Assembly: GCF_900115685.1 (NCBI RefSeq)
Contig: NZ_FOXJ01000007.1
Location: 186,001 to 250,000, forward strand
Direction: 5' to 3'
DNA: 64,000 nucleotides
DNA from: Variovorax sp. 770b2
GTDB lineage: Bacteria; Pseudomonadota; Gammaproteobacteria; Burkholderiales; Burkholderiaceae_C
Position numbers and translations under genes: made by a program. A model generated the notes under the pieces. It did not search any database. It was not told the DNA's origin and saw nothing but the letters and a program-made list of their open reading frames with translations. Positions 25,222 through 32,911 of this stretch are shown here, in pieces. Position 1 is the first letter of the stretch, and every line of letters begins with the position of its first letter.

Positions 25222-26166
25222 ATGGCTACCACCCTCCAAGACCTCCCCTTCGGCTTCCTGGACGGCACCGGCTTCGAACGGCTGGATGCGCGCTTCAACA
25301 CCTGCATCCCCGGCCCCGAACGCGTCGAGCGGCTGTGGACCGGCGCGCGCTGGTGCGAAGGCCCGGTGTGGTTCGGCGCGCACCGCACGCTCCTGTGGTC
25401 GGACATTCCGAACAACCGCATGCTGCGCTACGACGAAGTGAACGGCACGGTCGGCATCTTCCGCGAACCGTCGAACAACACGAACGGCCACACGGTCGAC
25501 CGCGAAGGCCGGCTGGTGAGCTGCGAGCATCTGACGCGGCGCGTGACGCGCACCGAACACGACGGATCGATCACCGTGCTGGCCTCGCACTGGCAAGGCA
25601 AGCGATTGAATTCACCCAACGACGTGGTGGTGCATTCGGACGGCGGCGTGTGGTTCACCGACCCGAGCTACGGCATCCTCTCGGACTACGAGGGCCTGCG
25701 CGCCGAGAGCGAAATCGGCGCCTGTTACGTCTACCGCATCGACCCCGCGAGCGGCGAGGTCGAGCGCATGGCCGACGACTTCGTGAAGCCCAACGGCCTT
25801 GCGTTCTCGCCCGACGAATCGCTGCTGTACATCGCCGATACCGGCGCGAGCCATCTGAAGGACGGACCGCGCCACATGCGCCGCTTCAAGGTGGGCGCCG
25901 ACGGCCGCAGCCTGAGCGGTGGCGAGGTGTTCGCCGAATGCACCAGCGGCATGTTCGACGGTTTTCGCCTCGATACCGAGGGCCGCATCTGGACCAGCGC
26001 GCTCGACGGCGTGCACGCCTACCACCCCGACGGCGCGCTGCTCGGGAAAATCCTGTTGCCCGAGCGCGTGGCCAATGTCTGCTTCGGCGGGCCCAAGCGC
26101 AACCGCCTTTTCATCTGCGCGACGACGTCGCTCTACGCCATCACACTGAACGCCAAGGGAGCCTGA
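25222..26166 (+). CDS. SMP-30/gluconolactonase-family lactonase
   Basis: This encodes 314 residues, a six-bladed propeller of the SMP-30/gluconolaconase/LRE family. The divalent-metal ligands are recognisable: E46 in WCEGPVWFG, N133 in RLNSPNDVVV and the aspartate in AFSPDES at about residue 198. WFTDPSYGILSDYEG is the usual lid-side segment. It would open the aldonolactone made by the sugar 1-dehydrogenase, giving the aldonate used by the UxaA-type dehydratase. AAGGAAAG lies 13 bases before the ATG. It follows the permease after 33 bases and is followed by the Ldh-family gene after three. Confidence 0.9.
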   Translation: MATTLQDLPFGFLDGTGFERLDARFNTCIPGPERVERLWTGARWCEGPVWFGAHRTLLWSDIPNNRMLRYDEVNGTVGIFREPSNNTNGHTVDREGRLVSCEHLTRRVTRTEHDGSITVLASHWQGKRLNSPNDVVVHSDGGVWFTDPSYGILSDYEGLRAESEIGACYVYRIDPASGEVERMADDFVKPNGLAFSPDESLLYIADTGASHLKDGPRHMRRFKVGADGRSLSGGEVFAECTSGMFDGFRLDTEGRIWTSALDGVHAYHPDGALLGKILLPERVANVCFGGPKRNRLFICATTSLYAITLNAKGA

Positions 26167-26169
26167 TCC

Positions 26170-27231
26170 ATGTCCAGAACACTGCCGGCCGAAGGCCTGC
26201 AAACCACCGTCGCCCGCATCCTCGAAGCCGCGGGCAGCACGCCCGCCGAAGCGCAGCAGGTGGCCGCCAACCTCGTACTGGCCAACCTGAGCGGGCACGA
26301 CTCGCACGGCGTGGGCATGCTGCCGCGCTATGTCGATGCGGTGGCCGAGGGCGGGCTGAAGCCCAACGCGGCCGTGAAGGTCAACCTCGACATCGGCACG
26401 CTGATGGGCCTGGACGGCCAGCGCGGGTATGGGCAGATCGTCGGCGTGCAGGCGATGGAGCTTGGCATCGCGCGGGCGAAGCAGCACGGCAGTTGCATCT
26501 TCACGCTCTCGCATGCGCATCACCTGGGCCGCATCGGGCATTTCGCCGAGATGGCGACGGCCCAGGGGCTGGTGGCGATGCATTTCGTCAACGTGCTGTC
26601 GCGGCCCGTGGTCGCGCCATGGGGCGGCGGCGACGGGCGCTTCGGCACCAACCCGTGCTGCATCGGCGTGCCGCTCGCGGGCGCGGAGCCGTTCGTGCTC
26701 GACTACGCGACCAGCCGCGTGGCGCAAGGGAAGATGCGCGTGGCGCACAACAAGGGCGAGCAGGTGCCCGACGGCTACCTGATCGACGAGAAAGGCGCAC
26801 CGACCAACGACCCGGGCGTGGTGGTCGTGCCGCAAGGCAACGGCCTTTTCGGCGCGCTCATGACTTTCGGCGAGCACAAGGGCTACGGTATGGCGGTGGC
26901 GTGCGAACTGCTCGGTGGCGCGCTCACGGGTGGCGGTACGTGGCACCGGCCGGCGGACACGGCGCGCTCGGTGTTCAACGGGATGCTGACGGTGCTGATC
27001 GATCCGGTGAAGCTCGGGACGCAGAAGGCCTTCGACGAGGAGGCACGCGAGTTCATCGATTGGTTGAGGAAGAGCCCGCCGGGGCAAGGATCCGACGCGG
27101 TGCAGATCGCGGGCGAGCCGGAGCGCAAGGCGCGTGCGGCGCGGCGGCAGGACGGGATCTGGGTGGATGACGCGACGTGGGGAGAGATCGTCGCGGCAGG
27201 TGCCAAGGTGGGCGTGACGGTCAGCGCCTGA
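26170..27231 (+). CDS. Ldh/MDH-family (LDH2) NAD(P)-dependent oxidoreductase
   Basis: This encodes 353 residues. The family is read from LANLSGHDSHGVGMLPRYV near residue 40 (catalytic histidine region), SHAHHLGRIGHFAE, PWGGGDGRFGTNPCCIGVP, DYATSRVAQGKMRVAHNKG and FGEHKGYGMAVACELLGG. Members reduce or oxidise 2-hydroxy/2-keto acids, for example malate, L-lactate, ureidoglycolate and 2,3-diketogulonate. As the last gene of the sugar-acid operon it may oxidise the lactate (or glycolate-type) product of the FAH enzyme or interconvert a keto acid intermediate. Specificity is inference. Confidence 0.88.
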   Translation: MSRTLPAEGLQTTVARILEAAGSTPAEAQQVAANLVLANLSGHDSHGVGMLPRYVDAVAEGGLKPNAAVKVNLDIGTLMGLDGQRGYGQIVGVQAMELGIARAKQHGSCIFTLSHAHHLGRIGHFAEMATAQGLVAMHFVNVLSRPVVAPWGGGDGRFGTNPCCIGVPLAGAEPFVLDYATSRVAQGKMRVAHNKGEQVPDGYLIDEKGAPTNDPGVVVVPQGNGLFGALMTFGEHKGYGMAVACELLGGALTGGGTWHRPADTARSVFNGMLTVLIDPVKLGTQKAFDEEAREFIDWLRKSPPGQGSDAVQIAGEPERKARAARRQDGIWVDDATWGEIVAAGAKVGVTVSA

Positions 27232-27242
27232 TCCTTCTTGCT

Positions 27243-27340
27243 CCTTCACCCTCTGGGGGAAGGTTGGGATCGGGGCAGGCAGAGCGCCCGATGGGTACGC
27301 CGCTTGCCCCCACCCACTGCCCTCCCCCGGAAGGGGAGGG
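27243..27340. terminator. Two hairpins between convergent genes, probable bidirectional terminator
   Basis: Two hairpins lie in the 125-base gap between the Ldh-family gene and the catalase gene, which converge. The first is CCTTCACCC-TCT-GGGGGAAGG (27243-27263, one mismatch). The second is CCCTCCCC-CGGAA-GGGGAGGG (27320-27340, perfect). Neither has a long T-tract. The paired layout is typical of GC-rich intergenic repeats that double as terminators. Confidence 0.55.
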
Positions 27341-27356
27341 AGAAACACACCTGCGG

Positions 27357-28880
27357 TCAGCTGTTGCTGCTGTCGTGCGCCGGTTTGCCGATCTGCACGC
27401 TCACGTCCTCGCCCTTGATCCTGGCCTGCACCGCCTTGATCGCCTTCTCGAGCCGCGCGCCGTAGTCCGCATCGGCCTGGCGGAAGTAGCTCACGGAGCG
27501 GTCGATGATGTCCTGCCGCGTGACCGCGCCCAGGCCACCCGCGATGCTCTGGATCAAGCGCTCTTTCGCAGCCTCGTCCATCAACCGATACAGATCGCCG
27601 GCCTGCACGAAGTCGGTGTCGGCCTCGTGTTTCTGCCACTGGTGGCTGCCGGTCCAGCCATGGATTTCCAGCGGCGCGTAGACCGGCTCGTTCGTCTGCT
27701 TGGGCGCATCGCTGAAGCTGTTGGGCTCGTAGTTCGGACCGCGCCCGCCGTTGCCGTCGCCGCGCATCGCGCCGTCGCGGCCGTAGTTCTGCGCCGTGGT
27801 CGCGTGCGGGCGGTTCACCGGCAGTTGCGTGTGGTTGACGCCCAGCCGGTAGCGCTGCGTGTCGCCGTAGCTGAACAGGCGCCCCTGCAGCATCTTGTCG
27901 GGCGAGGGGCCGATGCCGGGCACGAAGTTGGCCGGGTTGAAGGCAGCCTGCTCGATCTCGGCGAAGTAGTTGTCGGGGTTGCGGTCGAGCGTGAGGATGC
28001 CGATGTCGATCTTCGGATAGTCCTTGTGCGACCAGACCTTGGTGAGGTCGAAGGGGTTGAAGCGGTAGTTCTGCGCCTCGGCCACCGGCATGATCTGCAC
28101 CTGCACGCGCCAGCTGGGGAACTCGCCGCGCTCGATGGAATGCAGCAGGTCCAGGTGGTGGTGGTTCGGGTTCTCGCCGCCCACGCGCTGCGCCTCTTCG
28201 GCGATGAAGGTCTCGATGCCCTGGTGGGTCTTGAAGTGGTACTTGACCCAGAAGGCCTCGCCCTTGGCATTCACCCACTGGTAGGTGTGCGAGCCGAAGC
28301 CGTCCATGTGGCGGTAGCTCTTCGGAATGCCGCGATCGCCGAACAGCCAGGTGAACTGGTGCGTCGCTTCGGGCGAATGCGAGAAGAAGTCCCAGGCGTT
28401 GTTGGGCTCCTGCACGTGGCTGTAGGGGTCGCGCTTTTGCGAGTGGATGAAGTCGGGAAACTTGAGCGGATCGCGGATGAAGAAGATCGGCGTGTTGTTG
28501 CCCACGAGGTCGTAGTTGCCGTCTTCGGTATAGAACTTGAGCGCGAAGCCGCGCGGGTCGCGCACGGTGTCGGCCGAGCCGAGCTCCAGCGCCACGGTCG
28601 AGAAACGGGCCAGCACTTCGGTCTTCTTGCCGACCTGGCCGAGGAACCTGGCCTTGGTCCATTTCGACACATCGGCCGTGAGTTCGAAGGTGCCGAAGGC
28701 GCCCGATCCACGGGCATGCACCACGCGCTCGGGGATGCGCTCACGGTCGAAGCGGGCCAGTTTCTCGATGAGGTTGTGGTCCTGCATCAGCACGGGACCG
28801 TTGACGCCCGCCGTCTGCGACTGCTGGTTGTTTTCGATGGGAGCGCCGCTTTCGGTGGTGAGCTTGCGGGAATCTGTCAT
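27357..28880 (-). CDS. katA: Monofunctional haem catalase
   Basis: This encodes 507 residues, a small-subunit catalase. The catalytic histidine is H55 in RVVHARGSGAFGTF, the catalytic asparagine lies in FYTEDGNYDLVGNNTP, and the haem-ligand tyrosine lies in RLFSYGDTQRYRLGVN. It breaks down hydrogen peroxide to water and oxygen in the cytoplasm. The ATG at 28880 was chosen because AGAGGA lies eight bases upstream and MTDSRKLTTESGAPI is the common N-terminus; the frame stays open 18 codons upstream. A TTGACA box and an OxyR-like half-palindrome lie upstream (28922-28971). The symbol is given by family resemblance. Confidence 0.95.
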   Translation of the reverse strand: MTDSRKLTTESGAPIENNQQSQTAGVNGPVLMQDHNLIEKLARFDRERIPERVVHARGSGAFGTFELTADVSKWTKARFLGQVGKKTEVLARFSTVALELGSADTVRDPRGFALKFYTEDGNYDLVGNNTPIFFIRDPLKFPDFIHSQKRDPYSHVQEPNNAWDFFSHSPEATHQFTWLFGDRGIPKSYRHMDGFGSHTYQWVNAKGEAFWVKYHFKTHQGIETFIAEEAQRVGGENPNHHHLDLLHSIERGEFPSWRVQVQIMPVAEAQNYRFNPFDLTKVWSHKDYPKIDIGILTLDRNPDNYFAEIEQAAFNPANFVPGIGPSPDKMLQGRLFSYGDTQRYRLGVNHTQLPVNRPHATTAQNYGRDGAMRGDGNGGRGPNYEPNSFSDAPKQTNEPVYAPLEIHGWTGSHQWQKHEADTDFVQAGDLYRLMDEAAKERLIQSIAGGLGAVTRQDIIDRSVSYFRQADADYGARLEKAIKAVQARIKGEDVSVQIGKPAHDSSNS

Positions 28881-28921
28881 GGGTGCTGTCCTCTGATGAA
28901 GTTGTCGGGGTTCATCGATTT

Positions 28922-28971
28922 TGTCAATGAACATGCCGACATGGCATCAGATTCGGCTATCGCATCGATAG
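28922..28971 (-). promoter_or_regulatory. Catalase promoter with OxyR-like core
   Basis: On the minus strand TTGACA (28927-28922) is a consensus -35 box about 42 bases before the catalase ATG; the -10 region is weak. About 30 bases further upstream is CTAT-N7-ATAG (28957-28971), the exact central spacing of the OxyR recognition sequence ATAG-N7-CTAT-N7-ATAG-N7-CTAT. The two outer elements are poorly matched. A weak -10 plus an activator site just upstream fits peroxide induction. Confidence 0.4.
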
Positions 28972-29011
28972 ACCCGCGGCCGCGGCGGTCGGGCTCGAAG
29001 GCCCGGCCCGC

Positions 29012-29659
29012 TCAGACGATCAGTGCGATCGTGGCTTCGAGATGTTCGGAGGGCGCGCGGCGAAAGCCCGAGCGTGCAAAGCGCTGCAGTTGCCCGACCA
29101 CGAAGGCCGTGAGCGCCGCGGCGCGCACCTGTGCGTCGACGGTGGGCGTGGCCGAACCTTCGGCGGTGGCTGCGCCGCGCAGCACCTGGCGCAGCGTGGC
29201 TTCGATCTTGTCGAAGAACTGGTTCATGCGCTGCTGCAGGCGCTCGTTCTCGTAGACCAGCGCGTCGCCGACCATGACGCGCGTCATGCCCGGGTTGCGT
29301 TCGGCGAACTGGACCAGCAGGGTGAGGATCTTGGCGGCCTGCTGGGCGCCGGTGGCGCCCTCGCGCTCGAGGATCTGGTTCACCAAGGTGAACACGCTCT
29401 GCTCGATGAAGTCGATCAGGCCCTCGAACATCTGGGCCTTGCTCGCGAAATGGCGATAGAGCGCAGCCTCGCTCACCTCGAGCCGCGCGGCCAGCGCCGC
29501 GGTCGTGACCCGCTCGGCACCGGGCTGCTCCAGCATGGCGGCCAGCGCCTGCAGGATCTGCACGCGCCGCTCCCCCGGCTTCGGACGCTTGCGCGTGGCG
29601 GTGGCTGGCGTTTCCGCTGGGGTCTCTACGCCGGGAGCAGCTGTCTCTTCGTTCTGCAT
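29012..29659 (-). CDS. slmA: SlmA-type nucleoid occlusion factor (TetR family)
   Basis: This encodes 215 residues. After a 30-residue proline/alanine-rich tail, the TetR helix-turn-helix (about residues 30-80) reads RRVQILQALAAML, VTTAALAARLEVSEAALYRHFASK and MFEGLIDFIEQSVF, a close fit to SlmA. SlmA binds DNA around the chromosome and blocks FtsZ ring assembly over the nucleoid. The ATG at 29659 was chosen because upstream codons in this frame read through the divergent galE promoter. In related bacteria slmA commonly lies close to argB; here the two are separated by about 8 kb of polysaccharide genes. Confidence 0.88.
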   Translation of the reverse strand: MQNEETAAPGVETPAETPATATRKRPKPGERRVQILQALAAMLEQPGAERVTTAALAARLEVSEAALYRHFASKAQMFEGLIDFIEQSVFTLVNQILEREGATGAQQAAKILTLLVQFAERNPGMTRVMVGDALVYENERLQQRMNQFFDKIEATLRQVLRGAATAEGSATPTVDAQVRAAALTAFVVGQLQRFARSGFRRAPSEHLEATIALIV

Positions 29660-29679
29660 GGGAGCGCGTGCAAAGATGT

Positions 29680-29691
29680 AATCAATTGATT
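29680..29691. promoter_or_regulatory. 12-base perfect palindrome upstream of slmA
   Basis: AATCAATTGATT is a perfect palindrome 21 bases before the slmA start in the slmA/galE divergent gap (29660-29801). It may be a TetR-type operator or part of the slmA promoter. No match to the E. coli SlmA site is claimed. The rest of the gap holds AT-rich TATAGA close to the galE start but no clear -35. Confidence 0.3.
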
Positions 29692-29801
29692 CTCGCACAG
29701 CACACGCAGTGAGCACGCGCCCTCCTGCTCGAAGGCGCAACCGGTACCACCCAAAGCTCGCACAGAATCCATTCCTTTGACCAAAGCATATAGAGACCCT
29801 C

Positions 29802-30818
29802 ATGAGTCGACGCGTCCTGGTTACTGGCGGAGCTGGCTTCATTGGCAGTCACACCTGTGTGGCGCTTGCAGCCGCGGGGTACACGCCGGTGATTTTCGAC
29901 AATCTTTGCAACAGCGACATCCGGGTGCTCGAGCGATTGCGGCAGATCACTGGCAGTACGCCGCAACTGATAGAAGGCGATGTTCGCGACGAAGCCCTGC
30001 TGGCACGCGTGTTTGCCGACGAACCCTTCGCAGCCGTGATTCATTTCGCTGGACTCAAGGCGGTTGGCGACTCAGTGGCCGACCCGCTCACGTACTACGA
30101 CAACAACGTGCGCGGCAGCGTGGCGCTCGCCTTGGCAATGCAACGCGCCGGAGTTAATACCTTGGTTTTCTCTTCGTCCGCAACGGTGTATGGACAACCT
30201 GACCATTCACCGATTCCGGAAGATGCGCCTCTGCGCCCGGCCAATCCCTATGGGCGTTCCAAGCTCATGGTGGAGCAGGCCCTGTCCGATCTGCACCGCG
30301 CCCAGCCTGGCTGGCGCATCGCGCTGCTTCGCTATTTCAATCCGGTAGGCGCCCACGAAAGCGGATTGATCGGCGAACACCCGCAAGGCAAGCCCAACAA
30401 CCTGATGCCCTTCGTTTGCCAGGTGGCCGTGGGGCAACGCGAAAAGTTGCAGATCCACGGAGGCGACTATCCCACGCCGGACGGCACGGGCGTGCGCGAC
30501 TATGTCCATGTCATGGACCTGGCCGAAGGGCACGTCGCGGCCTTGATGCACGCGCGAACCCGAGCGGGACTTTCCATTCTCAATCTGGGCACCGGACAGG
30601 GAGCCTCAGTTCTGGATGTCGTGCGTGCTTTCGAGCGGGTCAGTGGACGTGCATTGCGATTCGACATCGGCCCGCGCCGCCCGGGCGACGTCCCTGCGTA
30701 CTGGAGCGATCCCTCCCTTGCCAAAGCGACGCTCGGCTGGCGCGCCGGCCGCAGTCTCGAGCAGATGTGCGCCGACAGTTGGCGATGGCAGCAAGGCAAC
30801 CCCCGCGGCTACGACTGA
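29802..30818 (+). CDS. galE: UDP-glucose 4-epimerase
   Basis: This encodes 338 residues of the extended SDR fold. The NAD motif VTGGAGFIGSHTCVAL is at residues 6-21, VIHFAGLKAVGDSVADP follows, the catalytic serine is in FSSSATVYG and the tyrosine/lysine in YGRSK. The C-terminal DGTGVRDYVHVMDLAEGHV and LNLGTGQGASVLDVV are typical GalE. It interconverts UDP-glucose and UDP-galactose (or their GlcNAc forms) to supply the glycosyltransferases downstream. It is the first gene of the polysaccharide locus and is divergent from slmA. Its base composition is lower in GC than the preceding 29 kb. Confidence 0.95.
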   Translation: MSRRVLVTGGAGFIGSHTCVALAAAGYTPVIFDNLCNSDIRVLERLRQITGSTPQLIEGDVRDEALLARVFADEPFAAVIHFAGLKAVGDSVADPLTYYDNNVRGSVALALAMQRAGVNTLVFSSSATVYGQPDHSPIPEDAPLRPANPYGRSKLMVEQALSDLHRAQPGWRIALLRYFNPVGAHESGLIGEHPQGKPNNLMPFVCQVAVGQREKLQIHGGDYPTPDGTGVRDYVHVMDLAEGHVAALMHARTRAGLSILNLGTGQGASVLDVVRAFERVSGRALRFDIGPRRPGDVPAYWSDPSLAKATLGWRAGRSLEQMCADSWRWQQGNPRGYD

Positions 30819-30861
30819 GATCGGCGGCGCCTCGGACGGGGGGCATGAAAAGTCGAGGAAG

Positions 30862-30876
30862 GCCTCCCGCGGAGGC
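30862..30876 (+). terminator. Hairpin after galE
   Basis: GCCTCC-CGC-GGAGGC lies 44 bases after the galE stop and is followed by GGGCGCTTT. The short T-run makes it a weak intrinsic terminator candidate. The remaining gap to the next gene (30877-31065) is less GC-rich and probably holds the promoter for the glycosyltransferase gene; I see TATGCT at 30971 but no good -35. Confidence 0.4.
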
Positions 30877-31065
30877 GGGCGCTTTATGCCTTTGGACATA
30901 AGTCACACTTCTACTCGCACAAAAGGCCTTTCACTCCATTGCGATCCGCGAAGAGGCGGTTCAGGGCCGCTATGCTTTGCGAGCCCCGACGCGGCATCCG
31001 TCATGTCAAGAAAAAGACTGACGGGATCGGCGGTCGAAGTCGGGCAACGCATGGGAGTGATAACA

Positions 31066-32862
31066 ATGATTGACCAGTCGAGGCAGGCGGGTTGGGCCGC
31101 TGCATGTCGATATTCGCAGATTGCGGATGACACATACGATTCATGGGTGGCCGCGGATGCGCCGCCGCTCGATTCAGATACCCAGGCGCTTCGCCTGGAA
31201 CTGGCGAACGCGGCATCGCGACACACGGTCACGCTCGCTGTTGCAGACGCTGGGAGTGACGAGGCGCTGAGCGCAACGTTGGCCTCGCTTGCCGGACAGG
31301 CCATCCGGAATTTCGACACCTTGGTGGTTTGCCAGCCCGCACGCGAAGCGGCCGTTGCCCGGATTCTGGCAACTCTGACGCCAGGTCTGCCGAACGCGTG
31401 GACCATCGCCGCCGTCGACATCCTCCCCTCCTTCGAACTGGAGCAACTCGCACTCGAACGGGCTACGGGCCGCTACTTCGGCGTTGTCTTCGCCGGTGAT
31501 CGGCTCGCGCCCATGGCTGTGGCGGCGATGCAATCCGCGCTGGTGCGCTGGCCGGATGCCGTGCTCGTGTACTCGGACGAAGATTGGATAGACGAGCACG
31601 ATCGGCGTCTCAAGCCTCGATTCAAGTCAGCTTGGGACCCCGAGGCTCAACTCGGCTTCGACCTGCTCGGCAGCCTCTGCCTCATCGAACGCACGCATGC
31701 GTTGGAAGCAGGAGGCTTTCGGGCGGTGCGCTGCCTCGCGGCCCACTACGACCTGCATTGCAGGGTGGCCCTCCCACTGCCCAGCAATCAGATTCGACAC
31801 GTCCCTGCTGTCCTTTATCACCGCCGAGTTCCGCCTCTCGTGAGCGCCCAGGAGATGCAAACCGCCATCGCGGCTTATTCCGAGGCAGCCCGCCAGGTAG
31901 CGGCTGATGCCGGAGCCGCCCAATCGGGAGGCCCCGTCGATATCGCACCCTCACCTGTGGCCCCGTTCGTCAATCACGTGCGCCGTCCCGTGCCCACACC
32001 TGCGCCCAAAATCAGCGTTCTGGTGCCGACGCGGGACCGCGCAGTGCTGCTGCGGAACTGTCTGCGTGGGCTGCTGGAGAAAACGGACTATCCAGACTTC
32101 GAAGTGATCGTTCTCGACAACGACAGCGTCGAACCAGCAACCATGGCTCTGTTTTCCGAACTGAAGGGCGATCCGCGTGTACGCGTGCTTCGAGCTCCCG
32201 GTGCATTCAACTTTTCGGGAATCAACAATCTTGGTGTGCGCGCAACCACCGGGGAGGTACTGCTCTTTCTCAACAACGACATCGAGGTGCTGCACGGAAG
32301 CTGGATGAGGGAGATGGTCGGCGAGGTCATGCGTCCGGATATCGGCTGCGTGGGAGCAAAGCTCCTTTATTCCGACGGCACGATTCAGCATGCTGGCGTG
32401 CTCCTCCAGGCTGGGCCGTTGGCGATGCATGTCTGTCGTACAGACGACGCCATGGCGGCAGGAACCGATGGCCGCCTCGCAGGCACGCACGGCTACCTGG
32501 CAGTCACCGGGGCGTGCCTTGCAGTGCGCCGTTCGGTGTTCGACGCAGTCGGCGGATTCGATGCCGATCACCTGCCAGTGGCGTACAACGATATCGACCT
32601 GTGCTTGAAGGTCAGCGACGCGGGGTATCGCAACATCTGCACGCCGTTCGCGTCGCTGTTGCATCTCGAAAGCGCATCGCGCGGCCTCGACGACTCGCAG
32701 GAAAAACAGGCGCGTGCACGCAGCGAAACGAATCACATGCGCCTGAAGTGGGGCGACCGTTTCGATCAAGATCCCTTCCATAACCCGAACCTGCACCTCG
32801 AATGGTCAGCGGGCGAACGCCTGGCATCGAACGCCCGTCAACCTTGGCTTCTGGCGCGCTGA
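31066..32862 (+). CDS. Glycosyltransferase with two GT2-like domains
   Basis: This encodes 598 residues starting MIDQSRQAGWAAACRYSQ. The start was chosen because GGGAG lies eight bases upstream; ATGs at 31003 and 31051 in the same frame lack one, and the longer open frame overlaps galE. An N-terminal GT-A-like domain (about residues 45-250) contains VYSDEDWIDEHDRRLKPRFK. A second canonical GT2 domain starts near residue 320 with ISVLVPTRDRAVLLRNCL, has LLFLNNDIEV (metal/sugar-nucleotide motif near residue 402) and the acceptor-side segment AYNDIDLCLKVSDAGYRNI. Proteins of this layout act in O-antigen or capsule assembly on the cytoplasmic face. It resembles the 616-residue protein at 44500-46350. 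Confidence 0.88.
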   Translation: MIDQSRQAGWAAACRYSQIADDTYDSWVAADAPPLDSDTQALRLELANAASRHTVTLAVADAGSDEALSATLASLAGQAIRNFDTLVVCQPAREAAVARILATLTPGLPNAWTIAAVDILPSFELEQLALERATGRYFGVVFAGDRLAPMAVAAMQSALVRWPDAVLVYSDEDWIDEHDRRLKPRFKSAWDPEAQLGFDLLGSLCLIERTHALEAGGFRAVRCLAAHYDLHCRVALPLPSNQIRHVPAVLYHRRVPPLVSAQEMQTAIAAYSEAARQVAADAGAAQSGGPVDIAPSPVAPFVNHVRRPVPTPAPKISVLVPTRDRAVLLRNCLRGLLEKTDYPDFEVIVLDNDSVEPATMALFSELKGDPRVRVLRAPGAFNFSGINNLGVRATTGEVLLFLNNDIEVLHGSWMREMVGEVMRPDIGCVGAKLLYSDGTIQHAGVLLQAGPLAMHVCRTDDAMAAGTDGRLAGTHGYLAVTGACLAVRRSVFDAVGGFDADHLPVAYNDIDLCLKVSDAGYRNICTPFASLLHLESASRGLDDSQEKQARARSETNHMRLKWGDRFDQDPFHNPNLHLEWSAGERLASNARQPWLLAR

Positions 32863-32911
32863 CAAGCGTTTTCACAGGCAACAGAGCTCGGCGCCGTTCG
32901 GCGCAAGAACG

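Noticed and set aside
28972..28990. Full four-element OxyR site extending to both sides of the catalase core
   Set aside because: The outer elements do not match ATAG or CTAT, so only the central pair is reported.
30616..31065. Longer start for the first GT2 protein, overlapping galE
   Set aside because: It would overlap galE by about 200 bases and add residues with no domain. The ATG at 31066 has a good GGGAG Shine-Dalgarno.
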